Shown: positions 8,863-17,858, counted from the first letter of the stretch. The stretch: DNA of 52,774 nt from Flavobacteriaceae bacterium (GCA_015494075.1 WGBX01000016.1:1-52774), one strand, 5' to 3'. The notes: generated by a model from the sequence alone, not told the origin. Numbers and translations are program-made.

Positions 8863-9690
8863 TTATTTTTCGTGGGTAGGTGATAATAAAGGCAATTCAA
8901 AAAAATGTTCTATTGGCACAAAATCAGTTGTATCTTTAGATACAAATTCGACAGCATAATCTGTTCGATTAAGTAATATGCGCATAGTATTTTCCATTTG
9001 TTGATATAATGGTTTTAACAACCATTGAATCTCTTCCGGCCCTTGTTTTACTTCGTCATATAAGGCATGACGCTTCTCCTCCATTTTTTGAGTTAACAAT
9101 GATTGGTATTGTTCGGATTTTTTCCAATAATTACGCATTATCCAAGGCCGTTTTTTATGTTCCATCAGTTCTGCTATTTTCCATTCGTGATTAATGGATG
9201 CAAAAGACAAAAACTTAGGTTTTAAATTAGCCACCGAAATAATTTTATTCGTATGATCTATTTTTATTTTAAGCTCTTGTAAATTAATACCATATTTTGC
9301 AATTAAGTGAATCTGTAGGGCTCCTATAAAATGCAGATCAATATCATTCTCCATAAACTTTTCATTCCAAGTTCTAGTAAAATTAGTATCAATTTGAAGT
9401 AAGCTAACTTCTAACACAGGCTTATATCCGGCAATATTAAGCTTTCGGTTTTTTAAATTTGCAATTTCATTTTGTTGATTTATGATCTGTTGTTTCAAAC
9501 TTTTAAGTTCATTTGATTTAACCGGTTTTAATTTTGTGTACAAATAGAATAAAACACCTATAGTTATCAAGCCAAAGCCTACTGAAGATAGTCTTGAAAT
9601 TAAGGCTAGAAAACCGGTTAGCAATACGGCTAAAAAAAGTAATTCTTTCCAATATTTTTTCCAAATAACTTTTAACATCCGGTGCAACAT
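8863..9690 (-). CDS. Membrane-anchored protein, possibly DUF4230-like
   Basis: The 275-residue protein has two close N-terminal hydrophobic segments (about residues 16-32 and 36-51), then a short coiled coil (ELKSLKQQIINQQNEIANLKNR), then a soluble domain. The segment GALQIHLIAKYGINLQELKIKID followed by isolated strands resembles the layout of DUF4230 proteins (membrane anchor, coiled coil, beta domain), but I cannot confirm the family by eye. Its start overlaps the stop of the exonuclease gene by one base (TAATG), indicating translational coupling. Confidence 0.6.
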   Translation of the reverse strand: MLHRMLKVIWKKYWKELLFLAVLLTGFLALISRLSSVGFGLITIGVLFYLYTKLKPVKSNELKSLKQQIINQQNEIANLKNRKLNIAGYKPVLEVSLLQIDTNFTRTWNEKFMENDIDLHFIGALQIHLIAKYGINLQELKIKIDHTNKIISVANLKPKFLSFASINHEWKIAELMEHKKRPWIMRNYWKKSEQYQSLLTQKMEEKRHALYDEVKQGPEEIQWLLKPLYQQMENTMRILLNRTDYAVEFVSKDTTDFVPIEHFFELPLLSPTHEK

Positions 9691-10508
9691 TAATGATCAG
9701 AATTAAATTTGTTTTTTAAAGCTTCCAATTGGTCTTGCTCGTAACGTAACTTTATACGGTCATAAACGTTTTTTATGATCTTTTTAGTATATAAAGGAAA
9801 GTCGGCTCGCATAATCCATCCGTAATATCCGGGATCTTTTTGTAAGACATCGGCTACTTTTTGGCCTTTATATTTTCCAAAATTTATAACTTCTTCGTTT
9901 TTATCATTGTAAATAATTCGTCCCTGAAAATCAGCAGCTTTAAAATAAGCGCTAAAATTACTTAAAGCCTTCATGTCTTTTGGGAGATCTTCATATTTAT
10001 CTAATTGTGCCTTAAATATTTCATAAGTAGCTTTTGTATCAGCTTCAGCTGAATGTGCATTTGTTAGATCGCCATCACAATAAAATCTATAAGCTGCTGT
10101 TAAATTTCTAGGTTCCATTTTATGAAATATATTCTGAATATCTATTAAATGGTTGGTTTTCAAGTCAAAATCAATGCCTGCTCTTAATAATTCTTCTGCT
10201 AGTAAAGGTACATCAAATCTATTTGAATTAAAACCTGCTAAATCTGCATCAGCAATTAAATTAAAAATATCCTGAGCAATTTCTTTAAATGTCGGCGCAT
10301 CTGCAACATCAGCATCGTATATACCATGTATTTTAGAAGCTTCTACGGGGATAGGCATTTCAGGATTGACACGCCATGTTTTTGTGATTTCTTGTCCATT
10401 AGGTTCAACTCGTATAATGGCAATTTCAACAATACGGTCCTTAGCTGTGTTAACACCTGTAGTTTCTAAGTCAAAAAAGCAAATGGGTCTGGTTAATTTT
10501 ATATTCAT
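9690..10508 (-). CDS. DnaQ-like 3'-5' exonuclease with a C-terminal DUF3820-like domain
   Basis: A DEDD-family exonuclease related to the proofreading epsilon subunit. Exo I is CFFDLETTG, Exo II is AGFNSNRFDVPLLAEEL, and Exo III is NAHSAEADTKATYEIF with the His of the DEDDh type. After about residue 195 comes a small module, INFGKYKGQKVADVLQKDP, which looks like the DUF3820 domain often joined to such exonucleases. I chose the ATG at 10508 (MNIKLTRPICFFD) rather than the track start at 10550, because it falls just after the stop of the upstream gene and directly precedes Exo I. The substrate is probably single-stranded or damaged DNA. Confidence 0.88.
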   Translation of the reverse strand: MNIKLTRPICFFDLETTGVNTAKDRIVEIAIIRVEPNGQEITKTWRVNPEMPIPVEASKIHGIYDADVADAPTFKEIAQDIFNLIADADLAGFNSNRFDVPLLAEELLRAGIDFDLKTNHLIDIQNIFHKMEPRNLTAAYRFYCDGDLTNAHSAEADTKATYEIFKAQLDKYEDLPKDMKALSNFSAYFKAADFQGRIIYNDKNEEVINFGKYKGQKVADVLQKDPGYYGWIMRADFPLYTKKIIKNVYDRIKLRYEQDQLEALKNKFNSDH

Positions 10509-10513
10509 CATAA

Positions 10514-11203
10514 TTATTTTGGTGGTATTGGTAAGACCTTTTTGGTCCATTTATTTTGCAAATCTATGAATTTATAACCCAATTTGTTAGGTTGTGGTTC
10601 TAAAATTTCATCTTGAAAAGCTTTTTGTAAAATATATTCAATCCAATAATCTTCTTTATTGTTAAACGGGTCAAACTCAACTTTTAAGTCAATATGATAT
10701 AATTTTGCTATATTTTGATACCAAAAAGCCGTCCAACCATTTTTATATTTTTTTAAAAATTGGTATACGGTTTGTCCGGTTTGTCGATGAAATAATTTAG
10801 ATAAAATACGACCCTCAGACTGTGTTAATTTTTTTAATTTAGGTTCAAATTCTTTTTTTATCCATCGTTTAACGATTCGCATATAACGTTTGCGTTGTTT
10901 CGGTGACATCTTAGCCAAACGTTTATCTAACTTAAAAACATTATCACCAGACAATTTTGCAAATGGATAAACTTTATAAACTTTATAACGTATCCACCGA
11001 TATCTTTTAATATCGCGAGAATTAGTAAATTTAATACGTGGTAAAATAGTTATGGGAGTCAAATCAAATACCGGGATAGAATCAATTGATTTATAAATAA
11101 AACCACTTAAACTATCATTTGTTTTTGATAAGTCTTGACCAAAAGTCTTGCCAACCAATAAAAAGGCAAATAATATTGACAGTATAAGATACTTTTTTTT
11201 CAT
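10514..11203 (-). CDS. DUF4294 family exported protein
   Basis: The 229-residue protein has a signal peptide (to about GKTFGQ) and a very basic body with motifs typical of DUF4294: DIKRYRWIRYKVYKVYPFAK, MSPKQRKRYMR and SEGRILSKLFHRQTGQTVYQ. The family is common in Bacteroidota and has no known function. It is the first gene of the operon with the exonuclease, and its stop lies only 5 bases before the exonuclease start. A TATTTTTG -7 element is found upstream. Confidence 0.85.
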   Translation of the reverse strand: MKKKYLILSILFAFLLVGKTFGQDLSKTNDSLSGFIYKSIDSIPVFDLTPITILPRIKFTNSRDIKRYRWIRYKVYKVYPFAKLSGDNVFKLDKRLAKMSPKQRKRYMRIVKRWIKKEFEPKLKKLTQSEGRILSKLFHRQTGQTVYQFLKKYKNGWTAFWYQNIAKLYHIDLKVEFDPFNNKEDYWIEYILQKAFQDEILEPQPNKLGYKFIDLQNKWTKKVLPIPPK

Positions 11204-11234
11204 TGAAAAAAAGAAATTGTGTTAAAAATTTATT

Positions 11235-11242
11235 CAAAAATA
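11235..11242 (-). promoter_or_regulatory. -7 promoter element (TATTTTTG) of the DUF4294 operon
   Basis: TATTTTTG on the minus strand lies 31 bases before the DUF4294 ATG. It matches TAnnTTTG. No TTG is found at the normal upstream spacing. Confidence 0.45.
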
Positions 11243-11284
11243 CGTAAAGCAATTATAAATCTATCCTTTGCTTTGATTTTTTTG

Positions 11285-11292
11285 TACTTTTG
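11285..11292 (+). promoter_or_regulatory. -7 promoter element (TACTTTTG) of the M23 peptidase gene
   Basis: TACTTTTG matches TAnnTTTG. It covers the first candidate start codons of the ORF track, so transcription should begin just after them. This supports the downstream ATG at 11320. Confidence 0.5.
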
Positions 11293-11319
11293 ATGTTTAT
11301 GTTGATCTTATCAAGAATA

Positions 11320-13005
11320 ATGCCCAAACAATTTTTGTTTCTTTTTATTATATTTTGTCTTTTTCCCCAAGTAAGAGGACAAAGTGACAGTTTAAGAATG
11401 CCATTAGATATACCTTTATATTTATCGGGGACTTTTGGCGAACTAAGATCTAATCATTTTCATTCCGGCATAGATATTAAAACAAATAATGAAGAGGGCT
11501 TACCGGTTTATGCCATAGAAGATGGGTTTGTATATCGTATAAAAATATCAAGAGGTGGTTATGGTAAAGCATTGTATATACAACATTCTTCGGGTTTGAC
11601 TTCTGTATACGGTCATTTAAAATTTTTTAATGACAAAATTGAAACTTATATTAAACAAAAGCAATACAAAAAACAACAATATGAAATTGAAGTTTTTCCT
11701 TACAAAATAGAACTTCCTGTAAAAAAAGGAGAAATTATTGCTTATACAGGTAATACAGGTCGTTCATCAGGGCCGCATCTGCATTTTGAAATAAGAAACA
11801 GTCTCGAACATCCCTTAAATCCGATGCAATTCGGGGTTAAAGTAACAGACACACAAAAACCGGTTGTTAAAAATGTCTATTTATATCCATTAGATAACAA
11901 TAGCCAAGTCAATAAATTTGCGCAACGCGTTAAATTAGGATTAAAACGGCTTAATGATAGTTTATATCTTACTGATACCGTTGTAGCTTCCGGAAGAATT
12001 GCAGTTGGCATTGAAGCTTATGACCGGCAAGACTTTGTTAAAAATCATAACGGACTATACAAAATAGCTATGAAAGTTAACGGCCTGCCGGTTTTTGAAC
12101 AAGTCATGGATGAATTTTCGTTTGCACATTCTAAAATGCTTAACACCACCATTGATTATCCTTACTATTTAAAATATCACAAACGCATACAACTTTTATG
12201 GGTTAAACCATACAATTTATTAGAGATATACACCCAACTGGTAAATGATGGCAGTATAAACATATTGCCGAAAAGGAATTATCAAATCGATATCATTTTA
12301 TCAGATTTTGAAAATAATAAAACACAAATAAAAATTCCAATTAAGGGAGAAAAATTGACGGTACAAACAAAAAGTAAAATTATTAAAACACCATATCATA
12401 TAGTCCCTAAAAAAACAAGTTACTTTGAAGTTAAACCTTGGCGTGTTAAGTTTTTACCAAATACCTTATACGAAGATGCTTTTATCAAACTCGAAGCTAC
12501 GCCAAATTATTTACACATAGCAAAACTTTACCAGCCTTTGCAAAAAGCATATCATATATCTTATCCTTTAAAAAAAATAAAACCAAACTTGGTAAATTAT
12601 GCTTACATAGCATTATTAGGAAATAATAATCGTGCTTATTACATATCTAGTAAAAAAACTAAGGATAGCCTACACGGATCTACACGAAGATTTGGATATT
12701 TTACAATTAGATATGATAGTATAGCGCCTTATATTAAAGCGCTAAATTTTAATGCAAAAGCTGATTTAAGTAATTATAGATTTTTAAAACTACGCATTGG
12801 TGATAAAAAAAGTGGTATTAAATCGTATCAAGCATATATTGATGGACAGTGGGTTTTAATGGAATATGATTATAAAAAAGGAACTTTAACCTATGATTTT
12901 TCGGATATTAAACTAGAAGGTAACCGACATAACTTATTGGTTTTGGTTACAGACCGTTTAGGAAACACCCGACAGTACCGCACCACATTTTATCGCAAAA
13001 AATAG
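11320..13005 (+). CDS. M23-family metallopeptidase (peptidoglycan endopeptidase type)
   Basis: An exported LytM/M23 zinc peptidase, expected to cut peptide cross-links in the cell wall. I chose the ATG at 11320 (MPKQFLFLFIIFCLFPQVRGQ), which gives a good signal peptide and lies after the -7 element; the track start at 11290 is a TTG. The zinc site is visible: FHSGIDIK (HxxxD) and SSGPHLHFEIR (HxH), with the typical GYGKALYIQHSSGLTSVYGHL between. The domain covers about residues 30-165. The remaining 400 residues are beta-rich with no recognised domain. Total length is 561 residues. Confidence 0.92.
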   Translation: MPKQFLFLFIIFCLFPQVRGQSDSLRMPLDIPLYLSGTFGELRSNHFHSGIDIKTNNEEGLPVYAIEDGFVYRIKISRGGYGKALYIQHSSGLTSVYGHLKFFNDKIETYIKQKQYKKQQYEIEVFPYKIELPVKKGEIIAYTGNTGRSSGPHLHFEIRNSLEHPLNPMQFGVKVTDTQKPVVKNVYLYPLDNNSQVNKFAQRVKLGLKRLNDSLYLTDTVVASGRIAVGIEAYDRQDFVKNHNGLYKIAMKVNGLPVFEQVMDEFSFAHSKMLNTTIDYPYYLKYHKRIQLLWVKPYNLLEIYTQLVNDGSINILPKRNYQIDIILSDFENNKTQIKIPIKGEKLTVQTKSKIIKTPYHIVPKKTSYFEVKPWRVKFLPNTLYEDAFIKLEATPNYLHIAKLYQPLQKAYHISYPLKKIKPNLVNYAYIALLGNNNRAYYISSKKTKDSLHGSTRRFGYFTIRYDSIAPYIKALNFNAKADLSNYRFLKLRIGDKKSGIKSYQAYIDGQWVLMEYDYKKGTLTYDFSDIKLEGNRHNLLVLVTDRLGNTRQYRTTFYRKK

Positions 13006-13070
13006 TTAGTATAAAAAATGCGTATTATTAAAAGTACAAAAGATTTATAAACATTGAATAAGCCTGATAT

Positions 13071-13676
13071 ATGGCCACAGATACATATTTAACAATAGAG
13101 CAAGCACCTAAGCCGGCATTATTTAAAGATCGAAAAAGTAAATTTGTCGGATACGCTTTTCCGGTACAAAATTCGAAAGATGTCAAAAAATATATTGATT
13201 TACTTAAAAAAGAACATCATAGCGCACGCCATTGGTGCTATGCATATCGCATTGGTATAGAAACAGTTGAAGAAAGAGCTAATGATGACGGCGAACCTTC
13301 AAATTCGGCCGGCATGCCAATTTTAAACCAAATAAAGGCTAAAAATCTTACCAATATTTTGGTAATAGTTGTCCGGTATTTTGGTGGTGTCAAATTAGGT
13401 GTCGGCGGTCTGATCAATGCTTATAAAACTACTGCTCAAATGGTCTTAGATCAAGCAAAAGTTATAGAAAAAATACGCACTAAAAATTTACAAATAAGTT
13501 TCGACTATCCGGACATGAACAAAGTTATGCGTATCATTAAAGAACATCATTTACAGATAATACAACAAGAGCTGCAAGCGCATGGTAAAATTATTGTTTC
13601 GATTAGATTAGATAATTTCGAACAATTACAAAAAACTTTTAACAACATCCATACTTTAAAGGTTAAAACCCTATAA
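13071..13676 (+). CDS. YigZ/IMPACT (UPF0029) family protein
   Basis: The 201-residue protein matches the YigZ/IMPACT family. The N-terminal domain has FKDRKSKFVGYAFPV, HSARHWCYAYRIG, the signature DDGEPSNSAGMPIL and VVRYFGGVKLGVGGLINAYKTT. A ferredoxin-like C-terminal half follows. The bacterial members are not well understood; eukaryotic IMPACT acts on translation control through GCN1. It is a stand-alone gene followed by a hairpin terminator. Confidence 0.93.
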   Translation: MATDTYLTIEQAPKPALFKDRKSKFVGYAFPVQNSKDVKKYIDLLKKEHHSARHWCYAYRIGIETVEERANDDGEPSNSAGMPILNQIKAKNLTNILVIVVRYFGGVKLGVGGLINAYKTTAQMVLDQAKVIEKIRTKNLQISFDYPDMNKVMRIIKEHHLQIIQQELQAHGKIIVSIRLDNFEQLQKTFNNIHTLKVKTL

Positions 13677-13680
13677 AACA

Positions 13681-13709
13681 AAAAAGACAGCAATATTGGC
13701 TGTCTTTTT
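13681..13709. terminator. Bidirectional hairpin terminator between yigZ-like gene and tRNA-Leu
   Basis: The arms are AAAAAGACAGC and GCTGTCTTTTT around a 7-base loop. It sits 4 bases after the stop on the plus strand and 6 bases beyond the tRNA 3' end on the minus strand, so it can serve both. Confidence 0.92.
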
Positions 13710-13715
13710 TTGAAG

Positions 13716-13799
13716 TACCTCGGGTGGGAATCGAACCCACACTCTGTTGCCAGAACTGGATTTTGAATCCAGCGCGTCTACCAATTCCGCCACCGAGGC
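13716..13799 (-). tRNA. tRNA-Leu (anticodon CAA)
   Basis: On the minus strand this folds as a class II tRNA. The parts are a 7-bp acceptor stem (GCCTCGG / CCGAGGT, with a G-U first pair), a D arm GCG...CGC with GG in the loop, an anticodon stem CTGGA/TCCAG enclosing TTCAAAA (anticodon CAA), a long variable arm TCTG-GCAA-CAGA, and a T arm GTGGG-TTCGATT-CCCAC. The discriminator is A73, as leucine identity requires. CCA is not encoded and must be added by the CCA enzyme. It has a strong promoter directly upstream. Confidence 0.97.
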
Positions 13800-13813
13800 T
13801 TTATTTGGGATTG

Positions 13814-13843
13814 CAAATATAAAAAGAATTTACATTATATCAA
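13814..13843 (-). promoter_or_regulatory. Promoter TTG-N19-TATATTTG of tRNA-Leu
   Basis: On the minus strand TTG (13841-13843) is followed by a spacer of exactly 19 bases and TATATTTG (13814-13821), the full Bacteroidota sigma consensus. It lies 15 bases before the mature tRNA 5' end. Confidence 0.85.
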
Positions 13844-13861
13844 TCATCTCTTTTAAAAAAA

Positions 13862-14743
13862 TTACATCTCTGCTTTTTGGCCTGAAACTTTTCTATCAAT
13901 TTTACGCAATAAGCCTAAAAGGACTTTTCCCGGACCAACTTCAACAAATTCTGTTGCACCATCAGCAATCATATGTTGAATGGTCTGCGTCCATTTAACC
14001 GGAGCCGTTAACTGTTTGTTTAAATTTCTTTTAATATTTACAGGATCTGTTTCAGGACGAGCTGTTACATTTTGATAAACCGGCGCAATAGGTTTATGAA
14101 AAACAGTTTCTGATATGGCCTTAGCCAATTCTTCACGAGCCGGTTCCATCAAGGGTGAGTGAAAAGCACCGCCAACAGGCAACAATACAGCCCTTCGTGC
14201 GCCGGCAGCTATTAAAGCTTCATTAGCCTTTTTGACGGCTACAGTTTCACCACTAATAACCAATTGTCCCGGACAATTATAATTTGCAGGGGCCACAATT
14301 CCATCTACTTTACGACAAATTTCCTCTACAATCTCATCTGGCAAATTTAAAATTGCAGACATTGTAGAATTAACTAACTCAGTTGCTTTTTGCATGGCTT
14401 GCGCTCTTTTGGACACCAATTGGAGACCATCTTCAAAACTTAAGGATTTACCGGCTACTAAAGCTGAAAACTCACCTAATGAATGTCCTGCCAACATATC
14501 CGGGTTAAAATTATCTCCTAATAATTCGGCCATAATAACTGAATGCAAAAATATTGCAGGCTGGGTAACTCTTGTTTGTCTCAAATCCTCTGCCGAGCCC
14601 TCAAACATTATTCTTGCAATATCAAATCCCAAAATTTCATTGGCTTGATCAAAACGTTTTTTTGCTAAGTCATATTGCTCATAAAGGTCTTTGCCCATTC
14701 CTTCATATTGCGCACCTTGCCCCGGAAAAATATATGCTTTCAT
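13862..14743 (-). CDS. fabD: Malonyl-CoA:ACP transacylase
   Basis: FabD loads malonyl groups onto acyl carrier protein for fatty acid synthesis in the cytosol. The 293-residue protein has the N-terminal GQGAQYEGMG, the nucleophile elbow GHSLGEFSAL (Ser88) and the catalytic His in GGAFHSPLM (His195), and NYNCPGQLVISG. Length is close to that of other FabD proteins (about 290-310). It is read toward the tRNA-Leu gene but has no visible terminator between; the tRNA has its own promoter. No other fatty acid genes are adjacent. Confidence 0.97.
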   Translation of the reverse strand: MKAYIFPGQGAQYEGMGKDLYEQYDLAKKRFDQANEILGFDIARIMFEGSAEDLRQTRVTQPAIFLHSVIMAELLGDNFNPDMLAGHSLGEFSALVAGKSLSFEDGLQLVSKRAQAMQKATELVNSTMSAILNLPDEIVEEICRKVDGIVAPANYNCPGQLVISGETVAVKKANEALIAAGARRAVLLPVGGAFHSPLMEPAREELAKAISETVFHKPIAPVYQNVTARPETDPVNIKRNLNKQLTAPVKWTQTIQHMIADGATEFVEVGPGKVLLGLLRKIDRKVSGQKAEM

Positions 14744-14770
14744 TTTTAGTTTTTTTAATAATTACATTGG

Positions 14771-14778
14771 CAAAAATA
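14771..14778 (-). promoter_or_regulatory. -7 promoter element (TATTTTTG) of fabD
   Basis: TATTTTTG on the minus strand lies 27 bases before the fabD ATG. A -33 TTG is not visible at the normal spacing. Confidence 0.45.
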
Positions 14779-14921
14779 CATATTTTTTAAATATACTATT
14801 GCAGATTAATCCCCTTCTGTAAACGGTCGCTAAACAAATGATACCGGCTAATATATTATAGTAATTAAAAAATTAGAAGTTCTTATTTTTTTTGTATTTT
14901 TACAGCATTGTAATCTTACTT

Positions 14922-15503
14922 ATGCAAAAACTATTTCTGCTTTTAACGGGACTTTTATCCGGCTATATTTTGCAGGGGCAAACCACATCAGCACCTATTG
15001 ATGTCTATATTAAGCAGGGTTTAGACAGTTTGATTTTAAATAATAATACTGTTAAGCTAAAGAGAGAACCTTTTACTTTAATAATTGTATATAATCAACC
15101 GGAAAAATACAATGGTTTGTTTGTAAACACCTCTTTTACTAAAAATTATTACAAATTAGAACCTTCTGAAACTATAAAAGATTTGAACTATTTGCCACAA
15201 AAGGTCTACTCTGAACATAAATTTAATCCTAAAAAAGAGCTCAAAGTAAATCCTGAATTTTTTCAATATTTTGGCTATAATCCTGCTTCTAATTGGAACA
15301 AATTTGATAGGATTATTAAAAAAAACGGTAAAGTTATGGCTTACCGTAAGGTGAAAAATTTCTATTTAGTAGATGAAAAGGAAAATATTCCGGTAGAAGA
15401 AATGCGTTTTAGCATTTATATGATTTTTGAAGTAATTGATCAAAACACCGGACATTTTTTTAATAAAGAAATATACCGCACAAAAGCAAAACTCAAATTT
15501 TAA
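14922..15503 (+). CDS. Uncharacterised exported protein (193 aa)
   Basis: I do not recognise a family. I chose the ATG at 14922, since the track start at 14892 is a TTG and the ATG gives a clean signal peptide (MQKLFLLLTGLLSGYILQGQ). The mature protein is about 170 residues, mixed polar, with no Cys, lipobox or membrane helix; a segment of tyrosine- and asparagine-rich sequence (FQYFGYNPASNWNKFDR) is notable. Its stop overlaps the stop of the convergent DUF2797 gene (TTAA). Confidence 0.7.
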   Translation: MQKLFLLLTGLLSGYILQGQTTSAPIDVYIKQGLDSLILNNNTVKLKREPFTLIIVYNQPEKYNGLFVNTSFTKNYYKLEPSETIKDLNYLPQKVYSEHKFNPKKELKVNPEFFQYFGYNPASNWNKFDRIIKKNGKVMAYRKVKNFYLVDEKENIPVEEMRFSIYMIFEVIDQNTGHFFNKEIYRTKAKLKF

Positions 15504-16291
15504 ATAGTGACTCCGACAACATAGCCTGAATGATTGCGAATATTAAGAACATGACCATCATCAAATATAAGATATTGACCTTTAATTCCGGATAATACAC
15601 CTTTAAAATCAGGCATCTTTTCCAGATTTATACTTTTAACCTTTTCAGGATTTTTTAAAACCGGATATTGTAAGCTTAATATTTCCGGTTTTTCAAGCCA
15701 ATAATTTATTAAATCTTTTGAAAGGTAAGCTTTCACCTCTTCTCTAATTGCTAATAAATCTTTATCTGTAGAAATACCTTTTAACATTTTTTGCCATCCG
15801 GTTTTATCGGTTATATGTTGTTTAATTAAGACCTCTGCTTGTCCGGCCAAATAACGATTGGGCGTTTCTAAAATAGGCAATGCTGCATCCGCACCTTGAT
15901 CTATCCATCGAAAAGGAATTTGTGATTTACGGGTTACGCCTACCTTAACATCGCTCGTTTTCGCCAAATAAACAATATGAGGTTTTAATTGTACAGATTG
16001 TTCATATGCCAAATCTCGATCTTCAATTCCCAAATGTGCTTGACTTTTTTCAGGTTTCATTACCCACGCGCCTACCTGTGGGCTTTCAAAATAACATTTT
16101 TTACATAAACCTTGCGCAAATACAGGCAAATCTTGACCACAATTTAAGCATTCATATTTTTTAAAACTAAAGTGTATTTTTCGGCCTAATAAATTGTTCA
16201 AAATAATAAAGTCATCACCCATATCAAGATAATATTGTATAGGTTGTCCCAACTCAGTAGGCATCCTTCTTAAAACACTTTCGTAGTACAT
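15500..16291 (-). CDS. DUF2797 family protein
   Basis: The 263-residue protein belongs to the DUF2797 family of unknown function. The first third carries two CxxC pairs (CLNCGQ and CKKC), likely a zinc site, and then QVGAWVMKPEKSQAHLGIEDRDLA and VGVTRKSQIPFRWIDQGA, typical of the family. I chose the ATG at 16291 (MYYESVLRRM). The track start at 16441 would run through the GH3 gene and its promoter region. A TATTTTTG -7 element lies 33 bases before this ATG. The 3' end overlaps the convergent gene by 4 bases. Confidence 0.88.
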   Translation of the reverse strand: MYYESVLRRMPTELGQPIQYYLDMGDDFIILNNLLGRKIHFSFKKYECLNCGQDLPVFAQGLCKKCYFESPQVGAWVMKPEKSQAHLGIEDRDLAYEQSVQLKPHIVYLAKTSDVKVGVTRKSQIPFRWIDQGADAALPILETPNRYLAGQAEVLIKQHITDKTGWQKMLKGISTDKDLLAIREEVKAYLSKDLINYWLEKPEILSLQYPVLKNPEKVKSINLEKMPDFKGVLSGIKGQYLIFDDGHVLNIRNHSGYVVGVTI

Positions 16292-16324
16292 AATTTTATT
16301 GTAAATTGAATGTTTAAATATACA

Positions 16325-16332
16325 CAAAAATA
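16325..16332 (-). promoter_or_regulatory. -7 promoter element (TATTTTTG) of the DUF2797 gene
   Basis: TATTTTTG on the minus strand matches TAnnTTTG and ends at the first base of the GH3 start codon. This supports the DUF2797 start at 16291. The gap between the divergent genes is only 40 bases. Confidence 0.45.
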
Positions 16333-17858
16333 TGCAGATTGGTTTTATAAATTCAATTGCTACGTGGTGGTTAAATAAACGATTATCAGATTTGAGATTG
16401 TTTACCAAAAATCCTTTAAATACACAAGAAGAACAACTCAATATACTAATTGAAAAAGGTCGTAATACCCTATATGGCCAAAATTTAGGTTTTGAAAATT
16501 TTAAAAATTATGAAAATTTTAAAAATCGTGTTCCATTAAACAACTATGAATCTTTATCACCTTTTATTCAAAAAATGATGAAAGGTGAAAATAATATTTT
16601 ATGGCCGGGAAAAGTAAAATGGTTTGCTAAATCAAGCGGTACAACCAGTAGTCGTAGTAAGTTTATTCCGGTTACACAAGACATATTACAGTTAACACAT
16701 TTTCAAGGTGCAAAAGATGTTTTGGCTTATTATTTTTATCATAACCCCAACACTAAATTACTTAAAGGCAAAACTTTAAAGTTAGGTGGTAGCAAAAAGT
16801 TACATAAACATGGACAAGCTTATGTTGGTGATTTGTCTGCAATTATGATTGATAATATGCCTTTTTGGACCAATTTGGTTACAGTACCTGAAAAAAAAAC
16901 AGCTTTGCTGGCAGATTGGGAGATAAAACTACAACGTATTATTCAAGAAGCTTTAAGTAACCAATTGACAGGCTTAGCAGGTGTCCCTTCGTGGATAATG
17001 CTTTTTTTAAAAGAAGCATTGCAACAAACAGGTAAAAAACATATTTTAGAAATATGGCCGGATTTAGAAGTGTTTTTTCATGGTGGTGTCAGCTTTAAAC
17101 CTTACAAGGAATCTTTTAGACAGTTCTTCCCTTCTGAAAAATTTAATTATCTAGAAATTTACAATGCATCGGAAGGTTTTTTTGCCTTACAAGACCAGCC
17201 TGAACGTTCTGATATGCTTTTGATGCTAGATTATGGTATTTTTTATGAATTTATACCATTATCGGCTTTTAATGAGGTCGATTCAACTCAAGTATTAACA
17301 TTAAATGATGTACAACCTAATGTTAATTATGCAATGGTAATTACAACTATGAGCGGGTTGTGGCGTTATATTATCGGTGATACAATTCGTTTTACCTCAA
17401 TAAGACCTTACCGGATTGAAATTACAGGTCGAACAAAACATTATATCAATGCCTTTGGCGAAGAAGTTATTATTGCACAAACTGACAAAGCCTTAACTAA
17501 AGCAGCTCAACAAACCGGTGCTTTAGTGAAAGAATATACCGTAGCGCCTCTATATATGGATGCTAACAAACAAGGTAGACATGAATGGCTGATAGAATTT
17601 GAAAAATTACCTGAGAATATAAACCGGTTTAGCTACTTACTTGATCAATATTTGCAAAGCTTAAATTCTGACTATCAAGCAAAACGATATAAAAACATTA
17701 CGATGGCCGCTCCTAAAATAAATATAGCTTCGCAAAACTTATTTTATCTATGGTTAGAAAAAAAAGGTAAATTAGGCGGACAAAACAAAGTGCCTAGGCT
17801 TTTAAACAATAGAAAAATTATAGAAAGCCTACTTAAGCTTAATGATTATTCTTTATAA
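16332..17858 (+). CDS. GH3 auxin-responsive promoter family protein (acyl-adenylating type)
   Basis: The 508-residue protein belongs to the GH3 family, a branch of the adenylate-forming superfamily. Plant members join amino acids to hormones; the bacterial role is unknown. Visible motifs are the P-loop-like KWFAKSSGTTSSRSKFIPVT (about 95-115), YVGDLSAIMIDNMPFW, and the adenylation motif YLEIYNASEGFFALQ, then YRIEITGRTKHYINAFGEEVI. It is soluble. It is read divergently from DUF2797, and its stop lies 10 bases before the DUF58 start, so the two may form an operon. Confidence 0.92.
   Translation: MQIGFINSIATWWLNKRLSDLRLFTKNPLNTQEEQLNILIEKGRNTLYGQNLGFENFKNYENFKNRVPLNNYESLSPFIQKMMKGENNILWPGKVKWFAKSSGTTSSRSKFIPVTQDILQLTHFQGAKDVLAYYFYHNPNTKLLKGKTLKLGGSKKLHKHGQAYVGDLSAIMIDNMPFWTNLVTVPEKKTALLADWEIKLQRIIQEALSNQLTGLAGVPSWIMLFLKEALQQTGKKHILEIWPDLEVFFHGGVSFKPYKESFRQFFPSEKFNYLEIYNASEGFFALQDQPERSDMLLMLDYGIFYEFIPLSAFNEVDSTQVLTLNDVQPNVNYAMVITTMSGLWRYIIGDTIRFTSIRPYRIEITGRTKHYINAFGEEVIIAQTDKALTKAAQQTGALVKEYTVAPLYMDANKQGRHEWLIEFEKLPENINRFSYLLDQYLQSLNSDYQAKRYKNITMAAPKINIASQNLFYLWLEKKGKLGGQNKVPRLLNNRKIIESLLKLNDYSL

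Noticed and set aside
16292-16441. 5' extension of the DUF2797 ORF over the GH3 gene
   Set aside because: It would run through the divergent gap and the first codons of GH3, and a -7 element lies between it and the ATG at 16291.
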